Shown here one piece after another: positions 31,643-40,478 of a stretch of DNA of 64,000 bases. Source of the stretch: VXNF01 sp964291305 (GTDB lineage: Bacteria; Actinomycetota; Acidimicrobiia; Acidimicrobiales; CATQHL01). The DNA is taken from positions 1-64,000 of the forward strand of contig OZ219783.1 in assembly GCA_964291305.2 (NCBI GenBank), given 5' to 3'. Position 1 is the stretch's first letter. Each line of letters opens with the position of its first letter. The notes beneath the pieces are model-generated. The model was not told the origin of the DNA. It was given only the letters and a program-made list of their open reading frames with translations, and made no database searches. The position numbers and the translations under genes are program-made.

Positions 31643-32698
31643 TCAAGTCATGGCTACATCGACTACCTGGCGCTGGCCGCCGGTACCCCCAGCAGCAATT
31701 GTGGCTAAAGCCTCGGTCACACCCTCCAGCGGCACGGTAGGGCCGATCAGCGGCCGCAGGTTCAGGCGCCCGGATTCATAAAGGGCATTGCCCAAGAGGA
31801 AGTCGGCGCGGGTGTAGCCAAACGTGGCAACGACGTTGAGTTCGCGCTTGATGAAGTCGAACAAAAAGTCCTCAAAGCGCAGCTGGGCCGAGCCGTGCAC
31901 GATGCCCATTAGCAGCACCGTGCCACCCGGGCGAGCGGCCCTCATCACCGTCTCGACGCTGTCAGGATGGCCAGACGCCTCGAAAGTCAAATCGGCGCCG
32001 TGAGGAGCACCCAAAGCCTGCCTCAGCGCCTCGGCGGACTCGTCGGGCGACATCCCCGAAACGTTCACGCTGCCGTCTACCCAGTCATCGACAGCAGCTA
32101 GGTGATCAGCTACCACGTCCGCCGCCACAATCGTGGCAGCACCCATAGCACGGGCAACCTGGCACACCGTGAAGCCAATGCTGCCGACGCCAGAAACGAC
32201 TAGCCGCGCCCCCGGCGCCATCCCCGAACGGCGCATGCCGTGAACTGCTGCGGGAAGCGCGGCGGAGAGCATCACCGCTTCGCCCAACGGCGTCTCAGCC
32301 GACAGCGGAAACAGGTTGGACTCGGGCACGAGGGCGTAATCGGCAAACCCGCCGTCTAAGTCGATCCCCAGGTGTCGCATCCACGGACAGATGCTCTCAT
32401 CGCCGCGCACGCACCACTCGCAGACCCCGCAGCCCACCACAGCATCAGCCACTACTAGGCTCCCCGGCGGGGGCGTAGCCGGGGAGTCGGCTTCAACGAT
32501 CTCACCGGCGATTTCGTGGCCCAGAATGCGAGGCAGACCCTTGGTGTCGAGCATTCCCGCGGCCATCTGTTGGTGGAATAGACCCAGCGCCGAGGCGCGC
32601 ACACGCACCAGGGCCCAGTTGGGGGGCCGCTCGGGAATGGCGATGTCAGCCAGCTCCAAACGGTTCTGGCCCACCATCAACAAAGCGCGCACTGGCAC
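31643..32698 (-). CDS. Medium-chain alcohol dehydrogenase family protein lacking the catalytic-zinc cysteines
   Basis: The 351-residue protein has the MDR fold: GHEIAGEIVEAD, four structural-zinc cysteines in CGVCEWCVRGDESIC, and a Rossmann domain (VSGVGSIGFTVCQVARAMGA). The first catalytic-zinc Cys, expected in a G.CH.D motif, is missing (ALGLFHQQMAAG). The later Cys is also replaced (MLSAALPAAVHG). It may therefore be a zinc-independent reductase, for example of enoyl- or quinone-type compounds. It is the last gene of the long catabolic run. Confidence 0.85.
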   Translation of the reverse strand: MPVRALLMVGQNRLELADIAIPERPPNWALVRVRASALGLFHQQMAAGMLDTKGLPRILGHEIAGEIVEADSPATPPPGSLVVADAVVGCGVCEWCVRGDESICPWMRHLGIDLDGGFADYALVPESNLFPLSAETPLGEAVMLSAALPAAVHGMRRSGMAPGARLVVSGVGSIGFTVCQVARAMGAATIVAADVVADHLAAVDDWVDGSVNVSGMSPDESAEALRQALGAPHGADLTFEASGHPDSVETVMRAARPGGTVLLMGIVHGSAQLRFEDFLFDFIKRELNVVATFGYTRADFLLGNALYESGRLNLRPLIGPTVPLEGVTEALATIAAGGTGGQRQVVDVAMT

Positions 32699-32757
32699 CT
32701 ACCCCCAGAGTCTCGTTTGGGCCGCAAATGTGGCTGGGCGACTGCCGAGCGTCGGAC

Positions 32758-33435
32758 TCAGTCGAGGACGTCTTTGCTGTCTAGCTCCCAGCACAACTCG
32801 CTGTAGTGATCGCCAGCGGGTACCCAACGCTTGCGGGAGTAGCGAATGTTGGGGTTATAAGCAAGCGCAATATGCTCGTCGAGGTCGCAGAAGTTGGACG
32901 AAAACTCCACGTCGGGAGCGTTGTCACGCAGGTAGTCGCCAATGGGGCAGTTGAGGCGGAGGACATATTTCGCCATGTTGCCGTCGTCCTCGAAGTAGCG
33001 CTCGGTGTCCAGCTTGGGCGACCAGGCGAAGTAGCTCCAGAACTCCTTGAAGAAGTTGTTAAGGCTGCGGTGGTCGCCCTTGGCACGAGACCGCTCGGCC
33101 ATGGCTGAGCCCATCTCAACCCCTTGCCGCTGCCGGGCGCGGGAGACGGCAGCGCGCCCTTCCTCTTGGCCCAACTCTTCCTCCATGGCGTTGGCTAGAA
33201 CCGAGAAGATCTTCGTCTTGGCGTGGAACTCGTTCTCGTTGGCGTCCCAGCCTTGCTGGATCGGATCGTCAGCGGCGACCTGGCGGTAGCGCTCCAGGTA
33301 GCGGCGCTGGCCCTCATGATCCACCTTGCCAGCTTCTTTGGTACGCGCCAGCCGATCGGCAGGCCCATCCTGAATGGAGTCAGCTAGTTCCTTCAGCTCC
33401 GGATAGGCGATTTCAACCTTGTCGTAGGCAACCAT
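32758..33435 (-). CDS. L-2-amino-thiazoline-4-carboxylate (ATC) hydrolase-like protein
   Basis: The 225-residue protein is not secreted and has no membrane segment. The C-terminal third has the spacing I recall for the ATC hydrolase family: a Cys in VLRLNCPIGDYL, then FCDLDEHIALAYNP (C..D..ia...np), an Arg-containing strand, G in PAGDHYSELCWEL, and a last Cys. Members open the thiazoline ring of ATC on the way to cysteine, or act on similar rings. The assignment is from pattern memory. Its place in a run with hydantoinases, racemase and RidA supports a cyclic-amide or thiazoline role. Confidence 0.6.
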   Translation of the reverse strand: MVAYDKVEIAYPELKELADSIQDGPADRLARTKEAGKVDHEGQRRYLERYRQVAADDPIQQGWDANENEFHAKTKIFSVLANAMEEELGQEEGRAAVSRARQRQGVEMGSAMAERSRAKGDHRSLNNFFKEFWSYFAWSPKLDTERYFEDDGNMAKYVLRLNCPIGDYLRDNAPDVEFSSNFCDLDEHIALAYNPNIRYSRKRWVPAGDHYSELCWELDSKDVLD

Positions 33436-33537
33436 CTACTTTCTCCTCAGTTGTTTCCTGAAACGTCGCCCGGCAGATGATCTTCTGGGCGGGCGCAGCA
33501 GAGTCTACGCCGGGAGCCAGAGCAGGGCCGCACTCAG

Positions 33538-34032
33538 CTAAGTGAACGTCTTGCCAGGCTGGAACAGCTCCAACACCAAACCCCCCACTTGGCGGGTCTC
33601 GAAGTAGGCAAAGCGGCCCCCGTCGGAGACTCGGCCATAAGAAATAACCGCGTAGCCCAGTGCTGTGAGATCGGCCATGTCCCGGTCGAGGTCATCGGTG
33701 TAGCCGCAGAGGTGCACAACGCCTTCGCCGTGGCGTTCGAGAAACTCCCCCTGGATCCCGTTGCCCGACACCGGCTGCAACAGCTCGAACTCGATGTTGC
33801 CCATCTGGGTGATGAGACCGCGTACCGCCACGTCAGGGGCGTCGCGCCCGTAGATCTTGCGCTCCACCGTGTGCCCCGAAGGCCCCTCGACAAAAGGGCC
33901 AACACCCAACCGCTCGTAAAACGCCGCCGCCTTTTGGATGTCTCGGACCACCACGCCTATCTGATAGGTGCGAGACCAAAGGTCACGCCGAAGGCCCCCA
34001 GGTGCCGGCTGGATATCGGATCTCTCGGACAT
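33538..34032 (-). CDS. VOC (glyoxalase/bleomycin-resistance) family protein
   Basis: The 164-residue protein has the paired beta-alpha-beta-beta-beta modules of the vicinal oxygen chelate fold. The first has YQIGVVVRDIQKAAAFYERLGVGPF and a late Glu in IEFELLQP. The second has GVVHLCGYTDDLDRDMADLTALG and LVLELFQP. The pattern with two metal ligands per half resembles methylmalonyl-CoA epimerase/glyoxalase relatives. The actual reaction is unknown. It lies between RidA and the ATC-hydrolase-like gene. Confidence 0.82.
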   Translation of the reverse strand: MSERSDIQPAPGGLRRDLWSRTYQIGVVVRDIQKAAAFYERLGVGPFVEGPSGHTVERKIYGRDAPDVAVRGLITQMGNIEFELLQPVSGNGIQGEFLERHGEGVVHLCGYTDDLDRDMADLTALGYAVISYGRVSDGGRFAYFETRQVGGLVLELFQPGKTFT

Positions 34033-34098
34033 GGCACCTCTTTTCAGGTCGCGGGCCGCGAAACTATACGACCGGGCAGCCGCACACCGGTGATTGAT

Positions 34099-34494
34099 TT
34101 AGGACCGACGGGCCACGCAATCAATCTGCACCTTGGCGCCCTTCCACAGGAACGCCACGCCGAAGCTGGTGCGGGCGGGATAAGGCAGGGCGAAACGCTC
34201 GCCGTAAATGCGGTTCATGGCATCCAGGTCGTCTTCGTTGATGAACTGGACGCAGGTGTGTACCACGTCGGTCAGAGTGCAGCCCACCTCGGCCAAGATC
34301 TGCCCCAGGTTGCTGATGGCCTGGTGGAATTCGGGCTCAAATCCGCCGGGCACAAAGTCGCCGCTGGCTGGATCTCGGCCAATCTGGCCGGTGACCCAGA
34401 CGTGGTCCCCGTCGATCCGCACGTGCGGATAGGGGCCTCGCGGCTCGGGCGCCGCCTCGGTGGTCACAGTGCTATCTGCAGTGCTACTTGTCAT
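34099..34494 (-). CDS. RidA family (reactive imine/enamine deaminase) protein
   Basis: RidA proteins hydrolyse reactive enamines and imines released by PLP enzymes or cyclic imine breakdown. The 131-residue protein has the family core: VWVTGQIGRDPASGDFV, ISNLGQILAEVGCTLTDVV, and the active-site Arg in PARTSFGVAFL. The substrate carboxylate-binding context is therefore intact. An ~18-residue polar N-terminus precedes the domain. Its presence in the run implies that an unstable imine or enamine intermediate is formed nearby. Confidence 0.9.
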   Translation of the reverse strand: MTSSTADSTVTTEAAPEPRGPYPHVRIDGDHVWVTGQIGRDPASGDFVPGGFEPEFHQAISNLGQILAEVGCTLTDVVHTCVQFINEDDLDAMNRIYGERFALPYPARTSFGVAFLWKGAKVQIDCVARRS

Positions 34495-34542
34495 AGGGAG
34501 GTCCTTTCCAGCATTTTAAGTTTTAGTACCCTAAGCGGCAGG

Positions 34543-35292
34543 TCAGGTCAGCCAGCCACCGTCCACGACCAGGACGTGGCCGGTGATGTAAGCGGCATCG
34601 GCGGAACTCAAGAAGTCCACGGCAGCGGCGATGTCACTAACTTTGCCCAGACGGCCTAGCGGGATGAGTTCGGCTGCTTGGCGCTCCAGCACCTCTGGAT
34701 CCTCCAGCACCGAGCGAACTAAGTCGGTGTCCACGGTGCCTGGGGCCACCGCGTTCACCCTGATACCCAACGGGGCTAACTCACGAGCCGCAGCGATAGT
34801 GAGCATACGTACCGCCCCCTTGGAGGTGTCGTAGGGCACCATCGGAGTGGTGGAGGCAGTAAAACCCGATGTAGACGCGGTGTTCACGATGCAGCCCCCA
34901 CGAGATGCCATAACCCGCGCTGCCGCCTGAATGCCAAAGAACACCCCCTTTAGGTTCACCCCCATGAGGTCGTCAAACTGCTGTGGCGTCACCTCAACTA
35001 GGGGTCGAATCCAACCCACGCCAGCGTTGTTGACCATCGTGGTCAGAGGGGCTAGCTCCTCAACAGCAGCCACCGCCGCGGCCAACGACTCGGGCTGGCG
35101 GACATCCAGTTCAACGGAATGCACCGCCAGACCAACGTTTGCGAGTTCAGCGGCTGTGGCAACCGCAGTCGAACCCAGATCGCCGATAAAGACGGTGTCG
35201 CCTCGGCGGGCCAGCCGCTCGGCGATCGCCCGTCCAATGCCGCGCGCTCCGCCAGTTACGAGAGCGCCCACCGGTTCTGGCATTCCTCTCAA
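34543..35292 (-). CDS. Short-chain dehydrogenase/reductase (FabG-like)
   Basis: The 249-residue classical SDR has VTGGARGIGRAIAERL, NNAGVGWIRPL, Ser in NTASTSGFTA, YDTSKGA (YxxxK), and VNAVAPGTVDTDLV. The closing ITGHVLVVDGGW fits FabG-like enzymes. The open frame begins with TTG at 35292, and the first ATG is at 35283 (MPEPVGAL), where a purine-rich GAGAGGA sits almost against the start. Either could be used. It lies 12 bp after the M24 peptidase gene. Confidence 0.88.
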   Translation of the reverse strand: MRGMPEPVGALVTGGARGIGRAIAERLARRGDTVFIGDLGSTAVATAAELANVGLAVHSVELDVRQPESLAAAVAAVEELAPLTTMVNNAGVGWIRPLVEVTPQQFDDLMGVNLKGVFFGIQAAARVMASRGGCIVNTASTSGFTASTTPMVPYDTSKGAVRMLTIAAARELAPLGIRVNAVAPGTVDTDLVRSVLEDPEVLERQAAELIPLGRLGKVSDIAAAVDFLSSADAAYITGHVLVVDGGWLT

Positions 35293-35304
35293 CTCGCTTG
35301 CTGG

Positions 35305-36453
35305 TTATTCGTTGGCCACGAGGTCAGTGGAGTACTCGTTTAGTTTCATCCCGCCTTCGGGCGTACAGACCACTATGTCTTCTACGCGCACGCCGACCCG
35401 CCCCGGCCAGAAGACCGAGGGCTCGATAGTAAACGTCATTCCTGCTTCCAGCGGCGTGTTGTCCTCGGGGGAAATGAACGGTTCCTCGTGTACGTCGAGA
35501 CCGATGCAATGGCCGGTGCGGTGACGGAACCAGTCGCCATAGCCAGCATCGACAATCACCTGACGGGTGGCTCGATGCACTGCGGCGGCTGTGACGCCGG
35601 GGCGAACCGCATCGATTCCGGCCTGCTGGGCCGCCATCACGACCTCGTAGACGCGCCGGTACTCTGCGTCGGGCTCGCCAATGTGAATCGTGCGGCCAAA
35701 GTCTGAACAGTAGCCCTCGATGACGGCTCCGAAGTCGAAAGAGATGCCGTTGCCGCCACGCAGCGCCTGCTGCGATATACGCACGTTGGCGTCCCGCTCG
35801 TCGCCAGGACCCATCGACCAGACGGCGGTGTCGAACGACCAGGTACGCGCGCCAAGGCGCAGCAGGTGGTAGTTCACCTCCTCCCCCAACTCCAGTTCAG
35901 TAACGCCTGCGGTTACACGACCACTTACTTCGGCCATGGCATTGTCAGCCAGCAGGCAAGCTCGCTTCATTAGGTCCAGCTCACCCGAACTCTTGATCCG
36001 ACGAAGTCGGTTGACGAGTTTGCTGCCGTCAACCAGCTCGGCCCCACCGAAGGCCGCCAGCAGACGCATAACTGCTGAGCCCCAAGTGCGCGCGCCCATG
36101 GCAACCCGCTTAGCGGGGCCCAAAGCAACAGCGGCCTGGGCAAACAAGGCGTCGCCATCATCCATTTCGTCCACGCTGATGACCTCGCCGGGGACGCCGG
36201 CGGGGAGGTCGAACTCCACAAAGTTGCGTGGCAGCAGGAATATCGGGTCGCGCCCAGGGACGATGAACGCTCCCGCTACCCAGCCGTGGGTGTAGTTGAC
36301 GTCGCCGAAAGTCGGAACCCGTCGCTGCAAGCCGGTGAGATATTCCAGATCCCCGCCAGTAGGGAACCAGGCCAGATCCACACCGGCCTGCTCGAGGATC
36401 GCCCCGAGGGCCTGGCGGCGTCGGGCGTAATCAAAAGTCGTCTCAATTGTCAC
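35305..36453 (-). CDS. M24 family metallopeptidase (Xaa-Pro aminopeptidase-like)
   Basis: The 382-residue protein has a creatinase-type N-terminal domain and a C-terminal pita-bread domain. All five metal ligands are visible: two Asp in FDFGAVIEGYCSDFGR, His in GHCIGLDVHE, Glu in TIEPSVFW and Glu in RVEDIVV. Related enzymes cut Xaa-Pro bonds or hydrolyse creatine-like compounds. Its setting, beside an Opp importer and amidohydrolases, fits breakdown of imported peptides or amidino compounds. Confidence 0.9.
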   Translation of the reverse strand: MTIETTFDYARRRQALGAILEQAGVDLAWFPTGGDLEYLTGLQRRVPTFGDVNYTHGWVAGAFIVPGRDPIFLLPRNFVEFDLPAGVPGEVISVDEMDDGDALFAQAAVALGPAKRVAMGARTWGSAVMRLLAAFGGAELVDGSKLVNRLRRIKSSGELDLMKRACLLADNAMAEVSGRVTAGVTELELGEEVNYHLLRLGARTWSFDTAVWSMGPGDERDANVRISQQALRGGNGISFDFGAVIEGYCSDFGRTIHIGEPDAEYRRVYEVVMAAQQAGIDAVRPGVTAAAVHRATRQVIVDAGYGDWFRHRTGHCIGLDVHEEPFISPEDNTPLEAGMTFTIEPSVFWPGRVGVRVEDIVVCTPEGGMKLNEYSTDLVANE

Positions 36454-36501
36454 TCTCTAGCCCCAGTCATTTGCTACCTCCAGTGTGTAACTTTTAGCCG
36501 T

Positions 36502-37713
36502 TCAGGAGCCGAAGCCGGTTGCCAACTCGCCGGCCACTGGGCGGCCGTGGGTGATAACCAGTAACGGTTGGCGCAGCAGAGCCAGGGACTCCATAGGGTC
36601 CCCGGCCAGCAGGATCAGGTCGGCAACAGCGCCCGGTACGGGGGTAGAGGAACCGCCAAAGCCGTTCAACTCCCGCCCGCCGACAGAGGCGGCATGCAGC
36701 ACCGAGCGCCGATCCATGCCGGCCCGCTCCATCATCTCCAACTCGCGGTGAAGCCGAGCGCCGATGGGGTTCAAATCGGCGCCGGCGGCGATCCGGACAC
36801 CGGCAGCGATGCACATCTTCAGAGCGTCGGCGTGGCCGCCCATGATTTCACGCGAGCGGTCGGCGGCGTGCTTGGGCCAGTTCTCGGCTTCGATGTACTC
36901 CTGGTCGTGGGTTACTCCTACCGTGGGCACCAGCCAAGTGTCGTTGGCGGCCATGGTGGCGGCAGCCTCCTCGTTGAGGAGGTAGCCGTGCTCAACCGAG
37001 CGGCCGCCCCGGCTGGCGAAAGCCACGGCCACCTCACCGCCGCCGCAGTGGGCGGCCACCGGAATGCCCCGCTGGTTGGCTACCTCCATTACTGTGTCCA
37101 GTTCGGCGGTGGTGAACTGGCTGCCTTCGGTTGTCTCGTGTGGGCTGTAGAGCCCGCCGGTGAGCATCAGCTTGACCCACTGAGCGCCTCGCTCCACCTG
37201 CCGCCGTACAGCCCAGGCCATAGCGTCAGGGCCGTCGCACACCAGATTGGCCTCAACCCCGGTGTAATGACGAGGGAAGCAGGTGCCGTGCCCAGCAGTG
37301 GTGCGGATAGCTCGACCTGCTCCAGTCACACGAGGCCCCAACGTGGTGCCCGCGGCATAGGCGCGCCCCCAGGCCAGATCCATGTCATCGGCCTCGTCCA
37401 AGGCGCGCACACCGGTGACGCCTGCGCTAACTGCTGCAGCGAAGTTCTCTCCGGCCCGGATGGTGCGGTCTGGAGATCCTTCGAAAAAGCCTACGCCAGC
37501 GTTGTCATACATAAGGCCGCCCGGATGGGCATGGCAGTCCCAGAGGCCGAACATGGCGACAAGGCCGGAAGCGTCTACCTCAGTGGCATCGCGGCCGTCG
37601 TCGGGGCACAGCACCCCGTCGGCGACTAGCAGTTCACAGGGCTCAACCTCGCCGGTGGCGACATCTAACCAGGAGGCGCCCCGGATGCGCAGCAGGCCAG
37701 CGGGGGCGCTCAT
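36502..37713 (-). CDS. Metal-dependent amidohydrolase (imidazolonepropionase/prolidase-like)
   Basis: The 403-residue protein is an amidohydrolase-superfamily TIM barrel. The HxH motif is in LWDCHAHPGGL; later ligands are probably the Lys in WVKLMLTGG, His in VAAHCGGGE and SVEHGYLL, and Asp in AAGADLNPIG. The pattern is closest to the imidazolonepropionase/Xaa-Pro dipeptidase group. Cyclic amides, imides or N-acyl compounds are plausible substrates. Its ATG overlaps the hyuB stop as ATGA (37710-37713). Confidence 0.87.
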   Translation of the reverse strand: MSAPAGLLRIRGASWLDVATGEVEPCELLVADGVLCPDDGRDATEVDASGLVAMFGLWDCHAHPGGLMYDNAGVGFFEGSPDRTIRAGENFAAAVSAGVTGVRALDEADDMDLAWGRAYAAGTTLGPRVTGAGRAIRTTAGHGTCFPRHYTGVEANLVCDGPDAMAWAVRRQVERGAQWVKLMLTGGLYSPHETTEGSQFTTAELDTVMEVANQRGIPVAAHCGGGEVAVAFASRGGRSVEHGYLLNEEAAATMAANDTWLVPTVGVTHDQEYIEAENWPKHAADRSREIMGGHADALKMCIAAGVRIAAGADLNPIGARLHRELEMMERAGMDRRSVLHAASVGGRELNGFGGSSTPVPGAVADLILLAGDPMESLALLRQPLLVITHGRPVAGELATGFGS

Positions 37714-39416
37714 GAGTCGTTCTCTGGGGTGCCGTTGCCCGAGGCGGGCGCCGAGCCGTTAGTCAGATCGATCTCCAGTCCCGCCGGCCGGACCGTGGTA
37801 TATCCCTCAATGAGGTCTCGGCGCAGGTCTTCTTTACTTCGCTCCTCGGGGTCGCCGTAGCCACCTCCTCCGCCGGTGACCACCCGTAGGCGACTCCCCG
37901 CCGGCGCGGGGAAGCGGTTTACCTTCAGCACCGAGGTGGACTCGCCATCAACGGTGATCACCGCCTCGGTGGCACTGCCCGGCCCGCCCCCGAACAACCC
38001 CCAAGCCGGGGTTCTAGTGCGTTCGAACCAGGTCGAGAGCGTCACACCATCGGCCAGCACCTCGTACTCACGTACCACGCCGCAGCCGCCGCGCCAGCGA
38101 CCCCGACCGCCGGAGTCCGGCGCCACGGCGTATTGGTGTACCCGAATGGGATAGCGGGATTCCAGCACTTCCACCGGAATGTTCTTCAGATCGCCGCCGC
38201 CGTAGTTGATCATGCCGTTAGTGCCGTCTCCCCCAGACCAGGCACCCCAACCCACCGCGGTTGCCTCGCCGCTGACGAAGGGGGCTTTGGGGTCGGTACC
38301 CACGAACAAGACGTTCATCGGGTCGGCTGCCTGAGCGGCAACCACCTGCTCGGGCATGCTCGGCGCTAGAGCGCTAATGAACAGATCGATCATCATCCCA
38401 AGGTGTGGGTAGTAGTACTGGCACGCCGCCGGCTCGCGCGCATCGAATATGGAGGCCTCCGGCGCTCGGACTTGCAGATTCCGAAAGGTCCCAGCCGTGA
38501 CTGGCACCTCGGGGTTTATCAGCAGCTTGTAGGCCAGTCGGGCGGCCGCCACCGTTTGGGCGAAGCCACAGTTCAGGCAGCCAGGCGTCTGCGGGGAAGA
38601 GCCGTCGAGGTCTAGGATTATCTCGTCGCCCTCAACGGTCACGCTGGCTCGCACGTACACCGGGCCGCCGCCGGGGCCCCAACTGTCCATCTCTCCCTCG
38701 GTGACAAAAGTGCCGTCGGAAATGGTCCCCACGGCCCGGCGGTCCAGGCGTTCGCACTGTGCAAAAACCGCCGCCGCGGCGCCTTCCACCACCGACCGGC
38801 CGAACCGGTCCATCAGCTCACTCAACTGGCGCTCGCCGGTGCGGCAAGCAGCAATCTGGGCATGCAAGTCGCCCCAGATAGAGCGGGGCAGGCGGCTGTT
38901 GCGGGTGATGAACTGCAGTACCCCCTCCTCGGGGCGCCCCTGGCGGTACAGGTGAGTGGGGCCGAGTCGGTAGCCCTCCTCGTAGATAGAGCTGGCGTCG
39001 TTGGTCTGGCTGGGGTCTTTGGCGCCGATGTCCATCCAGTGGGCTTTGGTAGCTCCGAAGCCCACTAAGTCCCCCTGATGGAAGATTGGCGAGAAGACGC
39101 TCACGTCGTTCAAATGGCTCCCTACCAGGTAGCTGTCGTTCACCGCATAGACATCCCCTGGCTGGTAAATCTCTGGGCCGCCGAAGTGCTCAGTGGTAGC
39201 CTTGATCGCCGCCTCGAGGCTCCCAAGGAAGATCGGCAGTCCCGGCGCCTGGCCCAGCAGCTCGGCGTGCTGGTTGAACAGCCCCACCGAGCAGTCCTTC
39301 ATCTCGTAGATGATCGGCGTGTAAGCCGAGCGCGCAAGGTTGTTGTTCATCTGGGAGGCGATCGAGATGAAGGCGTTGCGTATCACCTCGGTGGTGACCG
39401 GATCCACCTGCGTCAT
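37710..39416 (-). CDS. hyuB: Hydantoinase B/oxoprolinase beta-type subunit
   Basis: HyuB pairs with HyuA in ATP-dependent opening of hydantoins, 5-oxoproline or related rings, or in acetone-carboxylase-like reactions. The 568-residue protein shows the family blocks: VDPVTTEVIRNAFISIASQMN at the N-terminus, PGDVYAVNDSYLVGSHLNDV, and a C-terminal Gly-rich GGGGGYGDP. It is separated from hyuA by the racemase and the four Opp genes, all on one strand. The substrate cannot be told from sequence alone. Confidence 0.92.
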   Translation of the reverse strand: MTQVDPVTTEVIRNAFISIASQMNNNLARSAYTPIIYEMKDCSVGLFNQHAELLGQAPGLPIFLGSLEAAIKATTEHFGGPEIYQPGDVYAVNDSYLVGSHLNDVSVFSPIFHQGDLVGFGATKAHWMDIGAKDPSQTNDASSIYEEGYRLGPTHLYRQGRPEEGVLQFITRNSRLPRSIWGDLHAQIAACRTGERQLSELMDRFGRSVVEGAAAAVFAQCERLDRRAVGTISDGTFVTEGEMDSWGPGGGPVYVRASVTVEGDEIILDLDGSSPQTPGCLNCGFAQTVAAARLAYKLLINPEVPVTAGTFRNLQVRAPEASIFDAREPAACQYYYPHLGMMIDLFISALAPSMPEQVVAAQAADPMNVLFVGTDPKAPFVSGEATAVGWGAWSGGDGTNGMINYGGGDLKNIPVEVLESRYPIRVHQYAVAPDSGGRGRWRGGCGVVREYEVLADGVTLSTWFERTRTPAWGLFGGGPGSATEAVITVDGESTSVLKVNRFPAPAGSRLRVVTGGGGGYGDPEERSKEDLRRDLIEGYTTVRPAGLEIDLTNGSAPASGNGTPENDS

Positions 39417-39461
39417 CGGGAACTCCTTGTTGTTCGTTCGGCGCGGTTCATTCGTAGTTGC

Positions 39462-40478
39462 TCATTCATTAGGCGGTAAGCCGATTTCGAGGGGTTGTTG
39501 GAGTGCTCGCCAGCACCGCACGAAGTGTCCGGCGGAGGTCTCCCGCAGGGGTTGCGGTTCCTCACAGCGCTCCACCGCGTACGGGCAGCGCATACTAAGG
39601 CGACACCCCGGTTTGTTGGCCGCCTCCTCACTGATCTCGCCGACGAGGTGCACTGGCTCGCCGTGCCGCGGCGGCTCGTCCAGCTCCGCCGCTTCTAACA
39701 GTCCCCTGGTGTAGGGGTGACGGGCCTTGGCATACACCTGGTCCCGGGAGCCCAACTCCACGAACTGCCCCAGGTACATGACCGCCACTCGGTGGGCCAT
39801 GGCGTACACCACTCGCAGGTCGTGAGCCACCAGCAGATACGCCAATTCAGTGCTCTCCTGGAGGTCTAGCAGCAGATTCACGATCTGACCGCGGATGGAA
39901 ACGTCCAGCGACGAGGTCGGCTCGTCCAGAAACAGCAAGTCGGGTTGGGGCAGCAACGAACGGGCAATGCTGAGGCGCTGAAGCTGGCCCCCACTGACTT
40001 GCGCCGGGCGCCGGTTGACAATCTCGGGATCTAGCCCTACTCGACTGACCGCCTCGGCAATCGCCTTGCTCTCCTCCCCGCGCGTCTGAAGGCCTCGGAG
40101 GCGGACGAACTCTCGCAGGCTGGAGCGGATCGACATCTGCGGATCGAACGCCGCCAGTGGGTCCTGGAAGACCATCTGCATGTGCCTGCGCTCCAGCCGG
40201 AAGCGGCGCTCGGGGATGTCCAGAACCTCGCTACCACGAAACAAAACCGTCCCATCGGTCGCCGAAGTGAGCTTCAGCAATACCCGCCCCACGGTTGTCT
40301 TGCCCGACCCGGACTCGCCGACTATGGCAAAGGTCTCGCCTGGGTAGATTGCGAAACTGACGCCATCCACAGCGCGTGCGGTGTGCTGGCGCAGCCGAGC
40401 GTCGCGGGTCACGTAGTCCTTGACCAGATCCTGAACCTCCACTACCGGGCTGCTGCTAGCGGCGGGCGCGGTGTTCAT
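39462..40478 (-). CDS. Oligopeptide-type ABC transporter ATPase (OppF/DppF)
   Basis: The 338-residue ATPase has Walker A GESGSGKTTVGR, signature VSGGQLQRLSIAR, Walker B LLFLDEP and the C-terminal OppF domain with a Cys-rich end (PGCRLSMRCPYAVERCEEP), a likely Fe-S or zinc site. I take the ATG at 40478, which overlaps the oppD stop as ATGA. The frame is open 84 bases upstream but only inside oppD. Confidence 0.93.
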   Translation of the reverse strand: MNTAPAASSSPVVEVQDLVKDYVTRDARLRQHTARAVDGVSFAIYPGETFAIVGESGSGKTTVGRVLLKLTSATDGTVLFRGSEVLDIPERRFRLERRHMQMVFQDPLAAFDPQMSIRSSLREFVRLRGLQTRGEESKAIAEAVSRVGLDPEIVNRRPAQVSGGQLQRLSIARSLLPQPDLLFLDEPTSSLDVSIRGQIVNLLLDLQESTELAYLLVAHDLRVVYAMAHRVAVMYLGQFVELGSRDQVYAKARHPYTRGLLEAAELDEPPRHGEPVHLVGEISEEAANKPGCRLSMRCPYAVERCEEPQPLRETSAGHFVRCWRALQQPLEIGLPPNE

